A stretch of DNA of 64,000 nt, taken from the NCBI GenBank assembly GCA_029565685.1, contig JAKQNR010000011.1:17962-81961 (forward strand). Direction: 5' to 3'. This stretch comes from a bacterium. GTDB taxonomy: Bacteria; Zhuqueibacterota; Zhuqueibacteria; Residuimicrobiales; Residuimicrobiaceae. The notes beneath the pieces were generated by a model. That model did no database searches and had not been told where the DNA came from. It saw only the letters and a list, made by a program, of their open reading frames with translations. The translations under genes and the position numbers were made by a program. Shown in pieces: positions 7,908 through 15,615 of the stretch. Within the stretch, counting starts at the first letter, position 1. Every line of letters starts with the position of its first letter.

Positions 7908-8843
7908 ATGGCTTTTTATTTGGTGACCGGCGGCGCCGGCTTTATCGGTTCCAATCTGGTGGAGGCGCTGCTGCGGCGCGGCGACCGCGTGCGGGTGCTG
8001 GATAATTTCGCCACCGGCAAGCGGGAAAATCTGCAGCCGTTCATTTCCGCCATTGAACTGGTGGAAGGCGACCTGCGCAGTTATCATATCGTGCGCGAAG
8101 CGGTGAACGGCGTGGATTTCATTCTTCACCAGGCCGCGCTGCCGTCGGTCCCCCGTTCCATCAAAGATCCGATCACCAGCGATGAGGTGAATGTGGCTGG
8201 CACGCTCAACGTGCTTCAGGCTGCGCGCGAAGCCGGCGTGCGCCGGGTGGTGTATGCATCCTCTTCCTCCATCTATGGCGATCTGGAGGCCATGCCGAAA
8301 ACCGAGGATATGCTGCCCAAGCCGCTGTCTCCTTACGCGGTATCCAAAATGGCGGGTGAAAAATACTGTCAAGTCTTCACCCGGCTCTATGGACTGGAGA
8401 CGGTCTCCCTGCGCTATTTTAATGTGTTCGGTCCGCGCCAGGACCCCAATTCCCAGTACTCTGCCGTGATCCCCAAATTCGTCCTGTCGATCATGAACGG
8501 CCAATCGCCGCAGGTGCACGGCGACGGCGAGCAATCGCGCGATTTCACTTTTATCGCCAACGTGGTGCAGGCCAATCTGCTGGCCTGCGAAGAGGGCCAT
8601 GAACAGCTGGCAGGCGAAGTGTTCAACATCGCCTGCGGCCGCCGCATTACGGTCAACCTGTTGGTGCAGACCATCAACGAACTGCTGGGAACCAATGTGG
8701 CGGCGGAGTATGTGCCGTCCCGTCCCGGCGATGTCAAGCATTCGCTGGCCAATATCGGCAAGGCGCAGCAATTCCTCGGCTACCGGCCGGATGCGGATTT
8801 TAAAAAAGGGTTGGCAGCTGTGGTGGAGTGGATGAAAAAATAA
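7908..8843 (+). CDS. NAD-dependent nucleotide-sugar epimerase/dehydratase (UDP-hexose 4-epimerase-like)
   Basis: Extended short-chain dehydrogenase of 311 residues, the usual family length. The NAD-binding motif TGGAGFIGS is at 7-15, the substrate serine lies in ASSSSIYG (about 117-124), and the catalytic pair is Y143xxxK147 in SPYAVSK. SLRYFNVFGPRQDPNSQYSAVIPKF is typical of UDP-glucose/UDP-GlcNAc 4-epimerases of the WbpP/GalE type. It would supply an epimerised nucleotide sugar for surface polysaccharide synthesis together with the upstream sugar transferase. ATG 7908 has a GAGGAG ribosome-binding site. A strong terminator closes the unit. The exact sugar cannot be told from sequence alone. 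Confidence 0.88.
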   Translation: MAFYLVTGGAGFIGSNLVEALLRRGDRVRVLDNFATGKRENLQPFISAIELVEGDLRSYHIVREAVNGVDFILHQAALPSVPRSIKDPITSDEVNVAGTLNVLQAAREAGVRRVVYASSSSIYGDLEAMPKTEDMLPKPLSPYAVSKMAGEKYCQVFTRLYGLETVSLRYFNVFGPRQDPNSQYSAVIPKFVLSIMNGQSPQVHGDGEQSRDFTFIANVVQANLLACEEGHEQLAGEVFNIACGRRITVNLLVQTINELLGTNVAAEYVPSRPGDVKHSLANIGKAQQFLGYRPDADFKKGLAAVVEWMKK

Positions 8844-8856
8844 TCTGTTCGATTTG

Positions 8857-8895
8857 AAAAAACGGGCTGAGGCCGACCGGCGCAGCCCGTTTTTT
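8857..8895 (+). terminator. Rho-independent terminator after the epimerase gene
   Basis: A 13-bp perfect stem (AAAAAACGGGCTG / CAGCCCGTTTTTT) with a 13-nt loop ends in a T-run, 13 nt after the epimerase stop. The flanking A-run would also let it work on the opposite strand. Confidence 0.9.
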
Positions 8896-8955
8896 TATGG
8901 GCTGAAGATCGTTTGAGCCAATGTAAAGATTTTTCGCAGTTTTTGACGAATCCAC

Positions 8956-8984
8956 TTGACAAAATCGAATATTTTATTTATACT
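8956..8984 (+). promoter_or_regulatory. sigma-70 promoter for the C39-exporter peptide locus
   Basis: TTGACA (8956-8961) and TATACT (8979-8984) with a 17-nt spacer, between the upstream terminator and the first HTH gene of the locus. Near-consensus and well placed. Confidence 0.7.
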
Positions 8985-9145
8985 AATGATCGAATAAACG
9001 GCGATTTATCGCTATCTTTTGCGATTGATTTTGGCCATTGGCAAAGGGGAGGTTGGGGGCCTGGAGCAGCAGTTCATGATCGTGGCAACTCGCTTTACGC
9101 TTTTTTACTGCAGGATTTTGGCATCTAACCGGGAAAAGTTGCCAA

Positions 9146-9490
9146 ATGAGATTCGCGGACCAGATCGAACGGATCATCCAGGAAAATCTGCACAACATCA
9201 ATTTCGGCGTGGAAATGCTGGCGGATCTGCTGCATATTTCCCCTTCTTTTTTGCGTGAACTGACGCACGAAAATTTTGCATTTTCGCCGCACCGCCTCAT
9301 AGAGAAAAGACGGATTGAACGGGCTATTCTGCTGTGGCCGCAGTATCCTTATTTGCACCAGTTGGCCAGAGCGGTGGGCTTTCAATCCATGCGAACCTTC
9401 CGCCGCGCGTTCCGCATACATATGAGCATGACCCCTTCGGAACACCAGAAACTGCGATTATGCCGCGATTATCAGTCCGCCGCGCTATAG
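9146..9490 (+). CDS. stand-alone AraC-type HTH DNA-binding protein (first of two)
   Basis: A 114-residue protein made almost only of an AraC/XylS-type double helix-turn-helix. GVEMLADLLHISPSFLREL is the first HTH, and YLHQLARAVGFQSMRTFRRAF followed by MTPSEH is the second. There is no effector-binding domain, so it is shorter than typical AraC regulators (about 280 residues). A similar HTH-only protein lies 4 kb downstream, next to the double-glycine peptide gene, which suggests both control this locus. ATG 9146 has no strong ribosome-binding site. It probably regulates the exporter operon that follows; this is inferred from position only. Confidence 0.75.
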   Translation: MRFADQIERIIQENLHNINFGVEMLADLLHISPSFLRELTHENFAFSPHRLIEKRRIERAILLWPQYPYLHQLARAVGFQSMRTFRRAFRIHMSMTPSEHQKLRLCRDYQSAAL

Positions 9491-9560
9491 CGCTTAGATC
9501 CTCTGCCGGCCGCCTCTATACTCTTGCGGCGCCTCGATCGCCCGACGGTTTGTTCCTCAT

Positions 9561-9639
9561 CTTTATCTTCTCTCTTTTACTTTTTTTCCCCTTTCTTTCC
9601 TCTTTCTTTTTTCCTCCTTTTTTCCCCCTTTTGCCTTCT
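9561..9639 (+). repeat. polypyrimidine low-complexity tract
   Basis: About 80 nt composed almost entirely of C and T (for example CTTTCTTTCC, CCCCTTTCTT, TTTTTTCCCCC) in the leader region of the C39-exporter gene. No coding function is supported; an mRNA-level or structural role is conceivable. Confidence 0.7.
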
Positions 9640-9731
9640 AACCTGGATAATTCATAACCACGAAGGCTGACTTTTTTTTCTGTGGCGATTTTGTCCCTTG
9701 ACAGGATTTGCGAAATTATGTAATAAAGGCC

Positions 9732-11894
9732 ATGAGGCTGCGGCTGACGAAATATCCGCTGGTGCGTCAATACGACCGATTGGATTGCGGACCGGCGGCG
9801 CTGCTGAGTGTGTTGCGTTTTTACGGCGGCGATGCCGGTTTGGCGCAAATACGCGCGTGGTGCAACACGGACCGGAACGGCACCACCCTGCTGGATATGG
9901 CGGCCGCCGGCCGGCGTCTCGGCTTCCACGCGCGCGGCGTTTGCGGTTCCTTTGATGATCTGCGGCGCCAGCCTTTGCCCTGCATCGCCCATGTTGTTCT
10001 CGCCGACGGCTGGAACCATTTTCTGGTGATTTACACGATCGCAAAAGAGCGGTTGTATGTCGGCGATCCGGCCAAAGGCCGCTTCTATCTCAGCCGAATA
10101 GAGTTCGAAGCGCTCTGGGCCCGCCGCTGCGTTCTACTGCTGCAGCCGAACGGCCGGTTGCTGCAGCAGCGCTGTCGATCCTGGATCGCTTGGCTTGGCG
10201 GCTACCTGCGCCGGCAGTCGGCCTGGCTGATGCAGATCGTTTTCACCGGCTTTCTTTTCACCGCGCTGGGGCTGGGCACTCTGCTGATCATGCAGACCCT
10301 CATTGACCGGCTGATCCCATTGGCCGATTTCCACAACCTTGTTTTTCTCGCCCTGCTGTTGACCCTGCTCCTCGGGCTGCGCACCGTCCTCGGCTATCTG
10401 CGCGACCGTTTTTTGGTCGTGGCCAACAAGAATCTGAGCCGCAGCGCAACCGATGACTTTATCGAGCATCTATTTCATCTGGCCAAGCCGTTTTTCGACA
10501 GCCGCAAGACCGGCGACATCACAGCGCGCATCAACGACAGTTTGCAGATTTACCGCGCCGGCTTGTTCCTTCTGCAGAGCGCCCTGCTGGATTCCGTGAT
10601 GGCGACCGGCGGTTTGGCGTTCATGTTTTATTTTTCCTCTTCGCTGGGTTGGATCACCTTGGCGCCGCTGCCCCTTCATGCCTGGCTGCTGTGGCGGCAA
10701 AGCCGTCCCATTCGCGAGCAGCAACACCGCGTTATGAAAGCGCATGCAGCGCTGGAATCGGTCTATATCAACAGCCTGCAGAACATCGATGAAGTCGCCT
10801 CTGTTTCGGCGGCGCCGGCGTTTGTGCGTCTCAATCAAGCGGCTTTTGCTGATTTTCAAGCCCAGGTGGAGCGGCTGGGCAACCTGCAGGCCCGTCTCAC
10901 TGCTCTGGTCTCGGGCATGGGGGCCATGATCTCGATCGCTCTGCTGACCACCGGCGCGGCGCTGGTCATGGACAAGCAGATGATGCTCGGTCGGTTTATC
11001 GCCGCCTATTCTTTGCTGTCGTGGATTCTGCCCTCCCTGCAAAGTCTGGTTGCCGGCCTGATCGAATTTCAGGCTGCGCAGGCGGCGGCCCAGCGGATGA
11101 TGGACCTGCTCTCCATCGAGGCGGAAAAGAATGAGGGTACAGTCATCCTTCAGGGCGCGTGGAACGTGCGCGTCGAGCGGCTCGCTTTTGCCTATGCCAA
11201 ATCCGCGCCGTTGCTGCAGGACGTGTCGTTGACGATCCCGGCTGGACGCATCACCTCGCTGTGGGGGCCCAGCGGCGCCGGCAAGAGCACCCTGGTGCAG
11301 CTCCTGCAGCGCAAGTACCCGCCGCTGTCCGGCGAGATCCGCTTCAACGGCACACGCTGCGAGGATCTGGAGCTGACGCATCTGCGTTCGCGCATCGGCG
11401 TGGTCCCGCAGTCCATCGGCGTTTTCAATGCCACCCTGGCGGAAAACATATTGCTCGGCCGCAGCGCCGCCGACCTGCAGGAGATCGAGGAGCGACTCGC
11501 GGCCTGTGGGCTGGCGATGTTGTGCAGCCGCTTTGAGCTGGGGCTGCGCACGCCGCTGGGAGAAGAGGGACGCAGGCTGTCGGGCGGCGAGCTCGAGCTG
11601 CTGGGGCTGGCGCGGGCGCTGTTCGCCGCGCCTGCTGTGCTGATCATTGATGAAGGGTTCCGTTCCATAGACGTCGAACTGCAGCGCGCGCTGGGCCGAG
11701 TGATCCGGCGCTACAGCCGGGATCATGCGGTGCTGCTGATCACCCACAATCTCGAAACTTTGCGCGAGACCGATTACCTGTATCTGATGGCGCGGGGCCG
11801 CATCGTTGAGCAAGGCGATCCCCGCGCGCTTTTACAGCACGAAGGTCTGTTTAAGAATCTCTTTCCAGCGATGGCAGGCTCTTTCCAGGAGTGA
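9732..11894 (+). CDS. C39-peptidase-containing ABC exporter (bacteriocin/peptide processing transporter)
   Basis: A 720-residue single-chain exporter. The N-terminal C39 cysteine protease has Q13, C19 (DRLDCGPAAL), H96 (GWNHFLVIY) and D112 (VGDPAK), i.e. all residues needed to cut leaders after a double glycine. A transmembrane domain follows (about 160-440). The ABC ATPase has Walker A GPSGAGKST at 512-520, the signature LSGGE at 616-620, Walker B VLIIDE at 636-641 and the H-loop ITHN. The D-loop region reads DEGFRSID rather than the common DEATSALD. Its likely cargo is the double-glycine peptide encoded at 13697. ATG 9732 is preferred; an in-frame TTG at 9708 would add eight residues. The next gene starts immediately after the stop, indicating an operon. 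Confidence 0.92.
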   Translation: MRLRLTKYPLVRQYDRLDCGPAALLSVLRFYGGDAGLAQIRAWCNTDRNGTTLLDMAAAGRRLGFHARGVCGSFDDLRRQPLPCIAHVVLADGWNHFLVIYTIAKERLYVGDPAKGRFYLSRIEFEALWARRCVLLLQPNGRLLQQRCRSWIAWLGGYLRRQSAWLMQIVFTGFLFTALGLGTLLIMQTLIDRLIPLADFHNLVFLALLLTLLLGLRTVLGYLRDRFLVVANKNLSRSATDDFIEHLFHLAKPFFDSRKTGDITARINDSLQIYRAGLFLLQSALLDSVMATGGLAFMFYFSSSLGWITLAPLPLHAWLLWRQSRPIREQQHRVMKAHAALESVYINSLQNIDEVASVSAAPAFVRLNQAAFADFQAQVERLGNLQARLTALVSGMGAMISIALLTTGAALVMDKQMMLGRFIAAYSLLSWILPSLQSLVAGLIEFQAAQAAAQRMMDLLSIEAEKNEGTVILQGAWNVRVERLAFAYAKSAPLLQDVSLTIPAGRITSLWGPSGAGKSTLVQLLQRKYPPLSGEIRFNGTRCEDLELTHLRSRIGVVPQSIGVFNATLAENILLGRSAADLQEIEERLAACGLAMLCSRFELGLRTPLGEEGRRLSGGELELLGLARALFAAPAVLIIDEGFRSIDVELQRALGRVIRRYSRDHAVLLITHNLETLRETDYLYLMARGRIVEQGDPRALLQHEGLFKNLFPAMAGSFQE

Positions 11895-11895
11895 A

Positions 11896-12567
11896 ATGTT
11901 TATGTGCAATCCTGCGGTTGCGGTCGCGTCCGGTCCGCGTTTGAAAACCAGGTATGTTTTTCTCATCCTGCTGCTGTGTGAAATGAGCGTGTCCTGGTTT
12001 TATCAGACTCAGATCATGACTAAAGACGCCTACTATGCCCTGTACGGCGACCGTCTCGACGCTCAGCGGATCGAAGATATGTTCGATCTGCTCAAGCAGT
12101 TCCGGCTCTGGAGCTTTGGCATGATTCCGCTGTTCGTCTGGTTTCGCGCGGCGTTCATAACCCTGCTGCTGCAGATGCCGCTGGTGTTTCGTTTCATCGA
12201 CATTCCGTTTCGCGACCTGTTCCGCCTTGTGACCGTGGCGTCGTTTCTATTTGTCGTTTTCGAGCTGTTGCGGCTGCTGTATTTGCTTCCCATTCCGTCT
12301 GCTATGGTGACATTGAAGGATCTGAACTGGATGCCGCTGTCGCTGGTCAGCCTGCTGGCTCTTGATCCCGAGGCCCGCGGCGCCCTGGCTTTTTTGAGCC
12401 ATTTCAACCTGTTTGAAATCGGTTTTTTAGGCCTGATTTACATCGGGTTGATCAGGACGAAAAAATTGAAAAAACTGGATGCCGCCCTGGTGGTTTTTAT
12501 AATGTGGATGATGATCATCATCATGCATTGGATTCTGGCGCTTTATTTCGCCAGGCTGTATGGATGA
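11896..12567 (+). CDS. integral membrane protein of the peptide-export operon (unknown function)
   Basis: A 223-residue hydrophobic protein with about five or six membrane-spanning segments (for example YVFLILLLCEMSVSWF near the N-terminus and ALVVFIMWMMIIIMHWILAL near the C-terminus). The topology and FEIGFLGLIYIGL pattern recall Yip1-like membrane proteins, but I do not recognise a family firmly. The start follows the exporter stop by one base, with AGGAG at 11887-11891; ATG 11902 is the alternative. Position between the exporter and a thioredoxin-like gene suggests an accessory or immunity role, inferred from context only. Confidence 0.75.
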   Translation: MFMCNPAVAVASGPRLKTRYVFLILLLCEMSVSWFYQTQIMTKDAYYALYGDRLDAQRIEDMFDLLKQFRLWSFGMIPLFVWFRAAFITLLLQMPLVFRFIDIPFRDLFRLVTVASFLFVVFELLRLLYLLPIPSAMVTLKDLNWMPLSLVSLLALDPEARGALAFLSHFNLFEIGFLGLIYIGLIRTKKLKKLDAALVVFIMWMMIIIMHWILALYFARLYG

Positions 12568-12582
12568 AATTATGAGGACCTC

Positions 12583-13107
12583 ATGAGAAAGTTGAATGCC
12601 CGGTTTGTCCTCGTGCTTTCAGCCGCCGTCCTGCTGACGGCTGGATTCGGACTGATGCTGATTCGCAGCCTGCAGCCTCCGGTTCTGCCCGTCGGTTCCC
12701 GCCTGACGCCGGTCAGTTGCCGCACCTGCATCGGCGCAGACACGTTGCAGCTTTCGGGCGCAGGTCAGACCCTGGTGCTGTTGTTCAGCGTTCACTGTCC
12801 GCACTGCCTCTATGAGCTGGACCAGATCGACCGGTGCGTTGATACACTGCCGTATGCGCGTTTTTATTTGCTGACCACGGACAGCCGCTTCGACCTTTGC
12901 AACGGCACCTCGCGTTGGCTGAATTTGAGCGTCAGCGATCGAGTGACGTGGGCGGTGATGGAAAAATCCGTTTTCAATTCCCATTTCGGCCGCTCGGTCA
13001 AGCCCACTGTGTTTGTTTTTGACCGCCGAGGAATTTTACGGAAAAAATGGTCAGGGGAGATCAGAATGGAAAAGTTGGCAGCCGTATATGGGCAGGTCCC
13101 AGGCTGA
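12583..13107 (+). CDS. membrane-anchored thioredoxin-like protein with CPHC active site
   Basis: A 174-residue protein with an N-terminal signal anchor (about 8-28) and a thioredoxin/redoxin fold outside the cytoplasmic membrane. The active-site motif C72-P-H-C75 sits in LLFSVHCPHCLYELDQ, and the cis-proline loop is SVKPTVFVFD near the C-terminus. CPHC is the DsbA-type dipeptide, usual for oxidising proteins. Extra cysteines (C46, C49, C100) lie outside the motif. It is encoded in the same operon as the C39 exporter, and the candidate cargo peptide has four cysteines, so disulfide formation or reduction in the exported peptide is a plausible role. GAGG precedes ATG 12583. Confidence 0.82.
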   Translation: MRKLNARFVLVLSAAVLLTAGFGLMLIRSLQPPVLPVGSRLTPVSCRTCIGADTLQLSGAGQTLVLLFSVHCPHCLYELDQIDRCVDTLPYARFYLLTTDSRFDLCNGTSRWLNLSVSDRVTWAVMEKSVFNSHFGRSVKPTVFVFDRRGILRKKWSGEIRMEKLAAVYGQVPG

Positions 13108-13165
13108 GGACAAAAGGGAAGGCGACACACTAAAAGCCTCGGCCTGCCTCGTGAAGGAGATGGTC

Positions 13166-13221
13166 TCGGCAGCCCCGGAAAATATCATAAATATGCAGTG
13201 GCCCTAAGCCGGGGCTGCCGA
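13166..13221 (+). other. long GC-rich stem-loop between redox gene and second HTH gene
   Basis: A 13-bp perfect inverted repeat (TCGGCAGCCCCGG at 13166-13178, CCGGGGCTGCCGA at 13209-13221) encloses a 30-nt AU-rich loop. Only ATTGTTT follows, so it is a weak terminator at best. It may separate expression of the exporter genes from the regulator/precursor genes by partial termination or mRNA stabilisation. Confidence 0.65.
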
Positions 13222-13267
13222 TTGTTTATCGCATCGCTGTTTTCTGAATCTGAAGGAGCAGCCGACC

Positions 13268-13672
13268 ATGAGCGACTCTGACTGGATGGAGAACCTGGTG
13301 GAAGAGCATCTATCAAACTGGATGTTCGGTACGGAAATGCTGGCTGAACAGATGAATGTCTCGCCGCTGCACTTGCGCCTGCTTACGCAACGGTATTTCG
13401 CCATGACGCCGGTTCAATTCATCGACAGCCGGCGGCTGCAGCGGGCGGCTATGCTGCTGTGCCGGTTTGAGCATCCGTATGAGGTTTGCCGGCTGGTCGG
13501 TTATCCCTGTATGCGCCTGTTCCGGCGTTCTTTTGCCCGTTGCTATCATATGACGCCGGCTGAGTTTCAGGCGAAACTGCGCCAAATTGAAGAGCAGGGC
13601 GGCCTGGTATGGGATGCGCTGCTGAGCCCGGCGATGATTCGTTCTATCGATGCAACAAGGGGTGTATCATAG
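13268..13672 (+). CDS. stand-alone AraC-type HTH DNA-binding protein (second of two)
   Basis: A 134-residue paralogue-like partner of the HTH protein at 9146. GTEMLAEQMNVSPLHLRLL is the first HTH, and YEVCRLVGYPCMRLFRRSF followed by MTPAEFQAKLRQI is the second. The domain is at the N-terminus with a 25-residue C-terminal tail and no ligand-binding domain. ATG 13268 is preceded by AAGGAG. It lies 24 nt upstream of the double-glycine peptide gene, and its stop codon lies inside one arm of a 15-nt inverted repeat that brackets that gene. A role in controlling the peptide gene is inferred from position. Confidence 0.78.
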   Translation: MSDSDWMENLVEEHLSNWMFGTEMLAEQMNVSPLHLRLLTQRYFAMTPVQFIDSRRLQRAAMLLCRFEHPYEVCRLVGYPCMRLFRRSFARCYHMTPAEFQAKLRQIEEQGGLVWDALLSPAMIRSIDATRGVS

Positions 13673-13988
13673 AGGCTAACAAGAAAGGATGAAACCATGA
13701 AACCGTCAATGGGCGTTTATCCTGGAACCCCGCCGATCCGTAGTTTGGAGTATGCCGGCGGTATGAAGGAATTATCTGAAAAAGAGATGGAACAGATTTC
13801 AGGCGGAGAAGCTTCAGCTTCGCAGTGCAAGGCGTGGGACATTATTTGTGTTGTCGCCGGGTTCGGTTCATTTGGAGGATTATTAGGAGCTTTAGTATTT
13901 GGCCCAACCAATTTGATGTGTTTGCTGGATGATATTGTAAATTACAGCAAGTGTCCGTAATTAATTACCAATTCTCTATGATACACCC
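13660..13988. repeat. 15-nt perfect inverted repeat bracketing the double-glycine peptide gene
   Basis: GGGTGTATCATAGAG at 13660-13674 and its exact reverse complement CTCTATGATACACCC at 13974-13988 lie just outside the peptide gene (13697-13960). The left arm overlaps the TAG stop of the upstream HTH gene. It could be terminal repeats of a cassette, a pair of regulator sites, or a long-range RNA stem. Confidence 0.8.
13697..13960 (+). CDS. double-glycine-leader bacteriocin/RiPP-like precursor (87 aa)
   Basis: The leader contains the classic motif MKELSEKEMEQISGG (residues 23-37), the recognition and cleavage signal for C39-peptidase exporters. Cleavage after G37 would release a 50-residue core with cysteines at 44, 51, 75 and 86 and a hydrophobic glycine-rich stretch (VVAGFGSFGGLLGALVFG) with GxxxG-like spacing, as in pore-forming class II bacteriocins. 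ATG 13697 has AAAGGA at good spacing and gives an extra 22-residue N-terminal extension; an internal ATG at 13763 would give a more usual leader length. The exporter, thioredoxin-like protein and two HTH proteins lie upstream, and an ABC pair downstream. Bioactivity is unproven: it could be a signal peptide or toxin. Confidence 0.8.
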   Translation: MKPSMGVYPGTPPIRSLEYAGGMKELSEKEMEQISGGEASASQCKAWDIICVVAGFGSFGGLLGALVFGPTNLMCLLDDIVNYSKCP

Positions 13989-14084
13989 TTCTAATTTTTT
14001 TTAAAAATATTGATAATAAGATAAAATATCCTTTACTTTTAGATGTGATCTGTTTTTAATAATGTGTAAATAAGGGAATCAAGC

Positions 14085-14828
14085 ATGTTAGAAGTAGAAG
14101 GTCTTACGAAAAATTATGCAAATGGTTCAATAGCATTATCTAATTTATTTTGCAAAGCATACCCTGGAAAAATTTCTTGTCTGGCTGGCCCTAATGGGTC
14201 TGGAAAAACTACGACTCTGCGATTGCTTGCCGCGCTTCTGCATCCGACCTCAGGAACCATTCGGTATAACAATGCAAAGATCGACTTTAATGAATTAGCT
14301 TACAAAGCTCAGGTTGCCTATCTGCCTGAACGGTGCGGTTTCTATTTGCGGTTCACTGGGAAATGGAATCTGGATTTTTATGTTTCACTGTTTAATAGAA
14401 AGCTGGACGAGGAGGAGGTTTCTAACTATAGCAGATTACTTGAACTGGAACCTTACCTCAATAAGCCGGTAGGTACATATTCTTTCGGCACCAAGCAAAA
14501 ACTGGCTCTGCTGCGGACTCTTGCCATTAATCCGGCTGTTTTTCTCCTGGATGAACCATTCAATGGGCTGGATATTGAAAGCCAATATAACGCCAAGCAG
14601 ATCTTCAAAATTCTCTGCGATCAAAACAAGATCATCCTCATTTCGACCCATCAAATTTCTGCTATGGAAGATATTTTAGACAATCTGGTCATTTTGTATA
14701 GTGGAAAAAAAATCCTGGATATGAACATGGCTGAAATACGCAGAGCTATCAAGGATGATAAAAAATTTCAGTCGATCATGGATTTTTATCTTTATCATGT
14801 TAAAGGAACACGACATGAAAGTAAATAA
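14085..14828 (+). CDS. ABC transporter ATP-binding protein
   Basis: A 247-residue nucleotide-binding subunit. Walker A GPNGSGKTT is at 35-43, Walker B VFLLDEP at 152-158, the D-loop is FNGLD and the H-loop ISTHQ. The signature is degenerate (YSFGTKQKLAL near 132-142 in place of LSGGQ), as is common in ABC-2 type exporters. It is followed by its permease with a 14-nt overlap, so the pair forms one transporter. The position straight after the double-glycine peptide gene fits self-immunity or export, in the manner of LanFEG-like or BcrAB-like pairs; this is inference. Base composition is more AT-rich than in neighbouring genes. Confidence 0.9.
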   Translation: MLEVEGLTKNYANGSIALSNLFCKAYPGKISCLAGPNGSGKTTTLRLLAALLHPTSGTIRYNNAKIDFNELAYKAQVAYLPERCGFYLRFTGKWNLDFYVSLFNRKLDEEEVSNYSRLLELEPYLNKPVGTYSFGTKQKLALLRTLAINPAVFLLDEPFNGLDIESQYNAKQIFKILCDQNKIILISTHQISAMEDILDNLVILYSGKKILDMNMAEIRRAIKDDKKFQSIMDFYLYHVKGTRHESK

Positions 14829-15615
14829 AAATTTATTCAAAAAGGATTTCATCGATTTATGTAAAAATTTTGAAACTTTATATACTATTATTGGTGTTCC
14901 ATTGGTGATAATAATAATATTTTTTCTTTTTTCACAACAACATAATAATATATATATTTATATGAGGCATAATATCTCGCTTTTAGAAATTGAGCAAATA
15001 CTATCATCTTTTAATCTAGAAACTTATGATAGATCCGTTGCTTTTTATCTATTCCTTTGGAACTCTGCTTATTTTTATATAATAACTTTGCTGATTATTG
15101 TTCTTCCAACAGTAGTCGCCTGTACAGCCTTCACCAGTGAAAAAGAGCAGGGAACCATTGAGTTGCTCTTTCATGCGCCCATCAGCGATGCGGATCTGCT
15201 GTTGACAAAAATGATGGTCAGCACTCTACCCTCATTGCTGCTGGCTGTTTTCTGCTATGCTTTTATGCTGATCAGCAGCTATTTTCATTCCGGCGTTGAA
15301 GCGTTCAAGTACATGCTACAGCTTAAATGGATACTATTGCATTTTATACTGATTCCTATTTATACGATTATTACAGCAGGGATAGGTTTGACTATTTCTA
15401 TAGTTAAGAAAAGTTCTCGAGCAGCCCTTACAAGTGCCTTCTTTTTTATATTACCCCTAATGCTTTTAATGGTCCCCTTTGTACTTGGCGATCTGGTATT
15501 CACCCTCCGCCTGGCCTTGTACGGCGTACTGCTGGCGATCCCCTTGCTGTGGCTGGTTTTTAAAATTGCGCTGAAATTGTTCGACCGCGAAAAGATCATC
15601 CTCTCCTACTATTAA
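14815..15615 (+). CDS. ABC-2 type transporter permease
   Basis: A 266-residue membrane protein with about six hydrophobic segments. It carries the typical ABC-2 permease element TSEKEQGTIELLFHAPISDADLLLTKM after the second membrane segment, where SEKE(Q/R)GT(L/I)E is a family hallmark. ATG 14815 (MKVNKNLFKKDF) has AAAGGA upstream and overlaps the ATPase stop by 14 nt, giving translational coupling. Base composition is patchy: the first 300 nt are very AT-rich, while the stretch encoding the hallmark and the last 120 nt are GC-rich, which suggests recombination between donors. It pairs with the preceding ATPase. Confidence 0.85.
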   Translation: MKVNKNLFKKDFIDLCKNFETLYTIIGVPLVIIIIFFLFSQQHNNIYIYMRHNISLLEIEQILSSFNLETYDRSVAFYLFLWNSAYFYIITLLIIVLPTVVACTAFTSEKEQGTIELLFHAPISDADLLLTKMMVSTLPSLLLAVFCYAFMLISSYFHSGVEAFKYMLQLKWILLHFILIPIYTIITAGIGLTISIVKKSSRAALTSAFFFILPLMLLMVPFVLGDLVFTLRLALYGVLLAIPLLWLVFKIALKLFDREKIILSYY

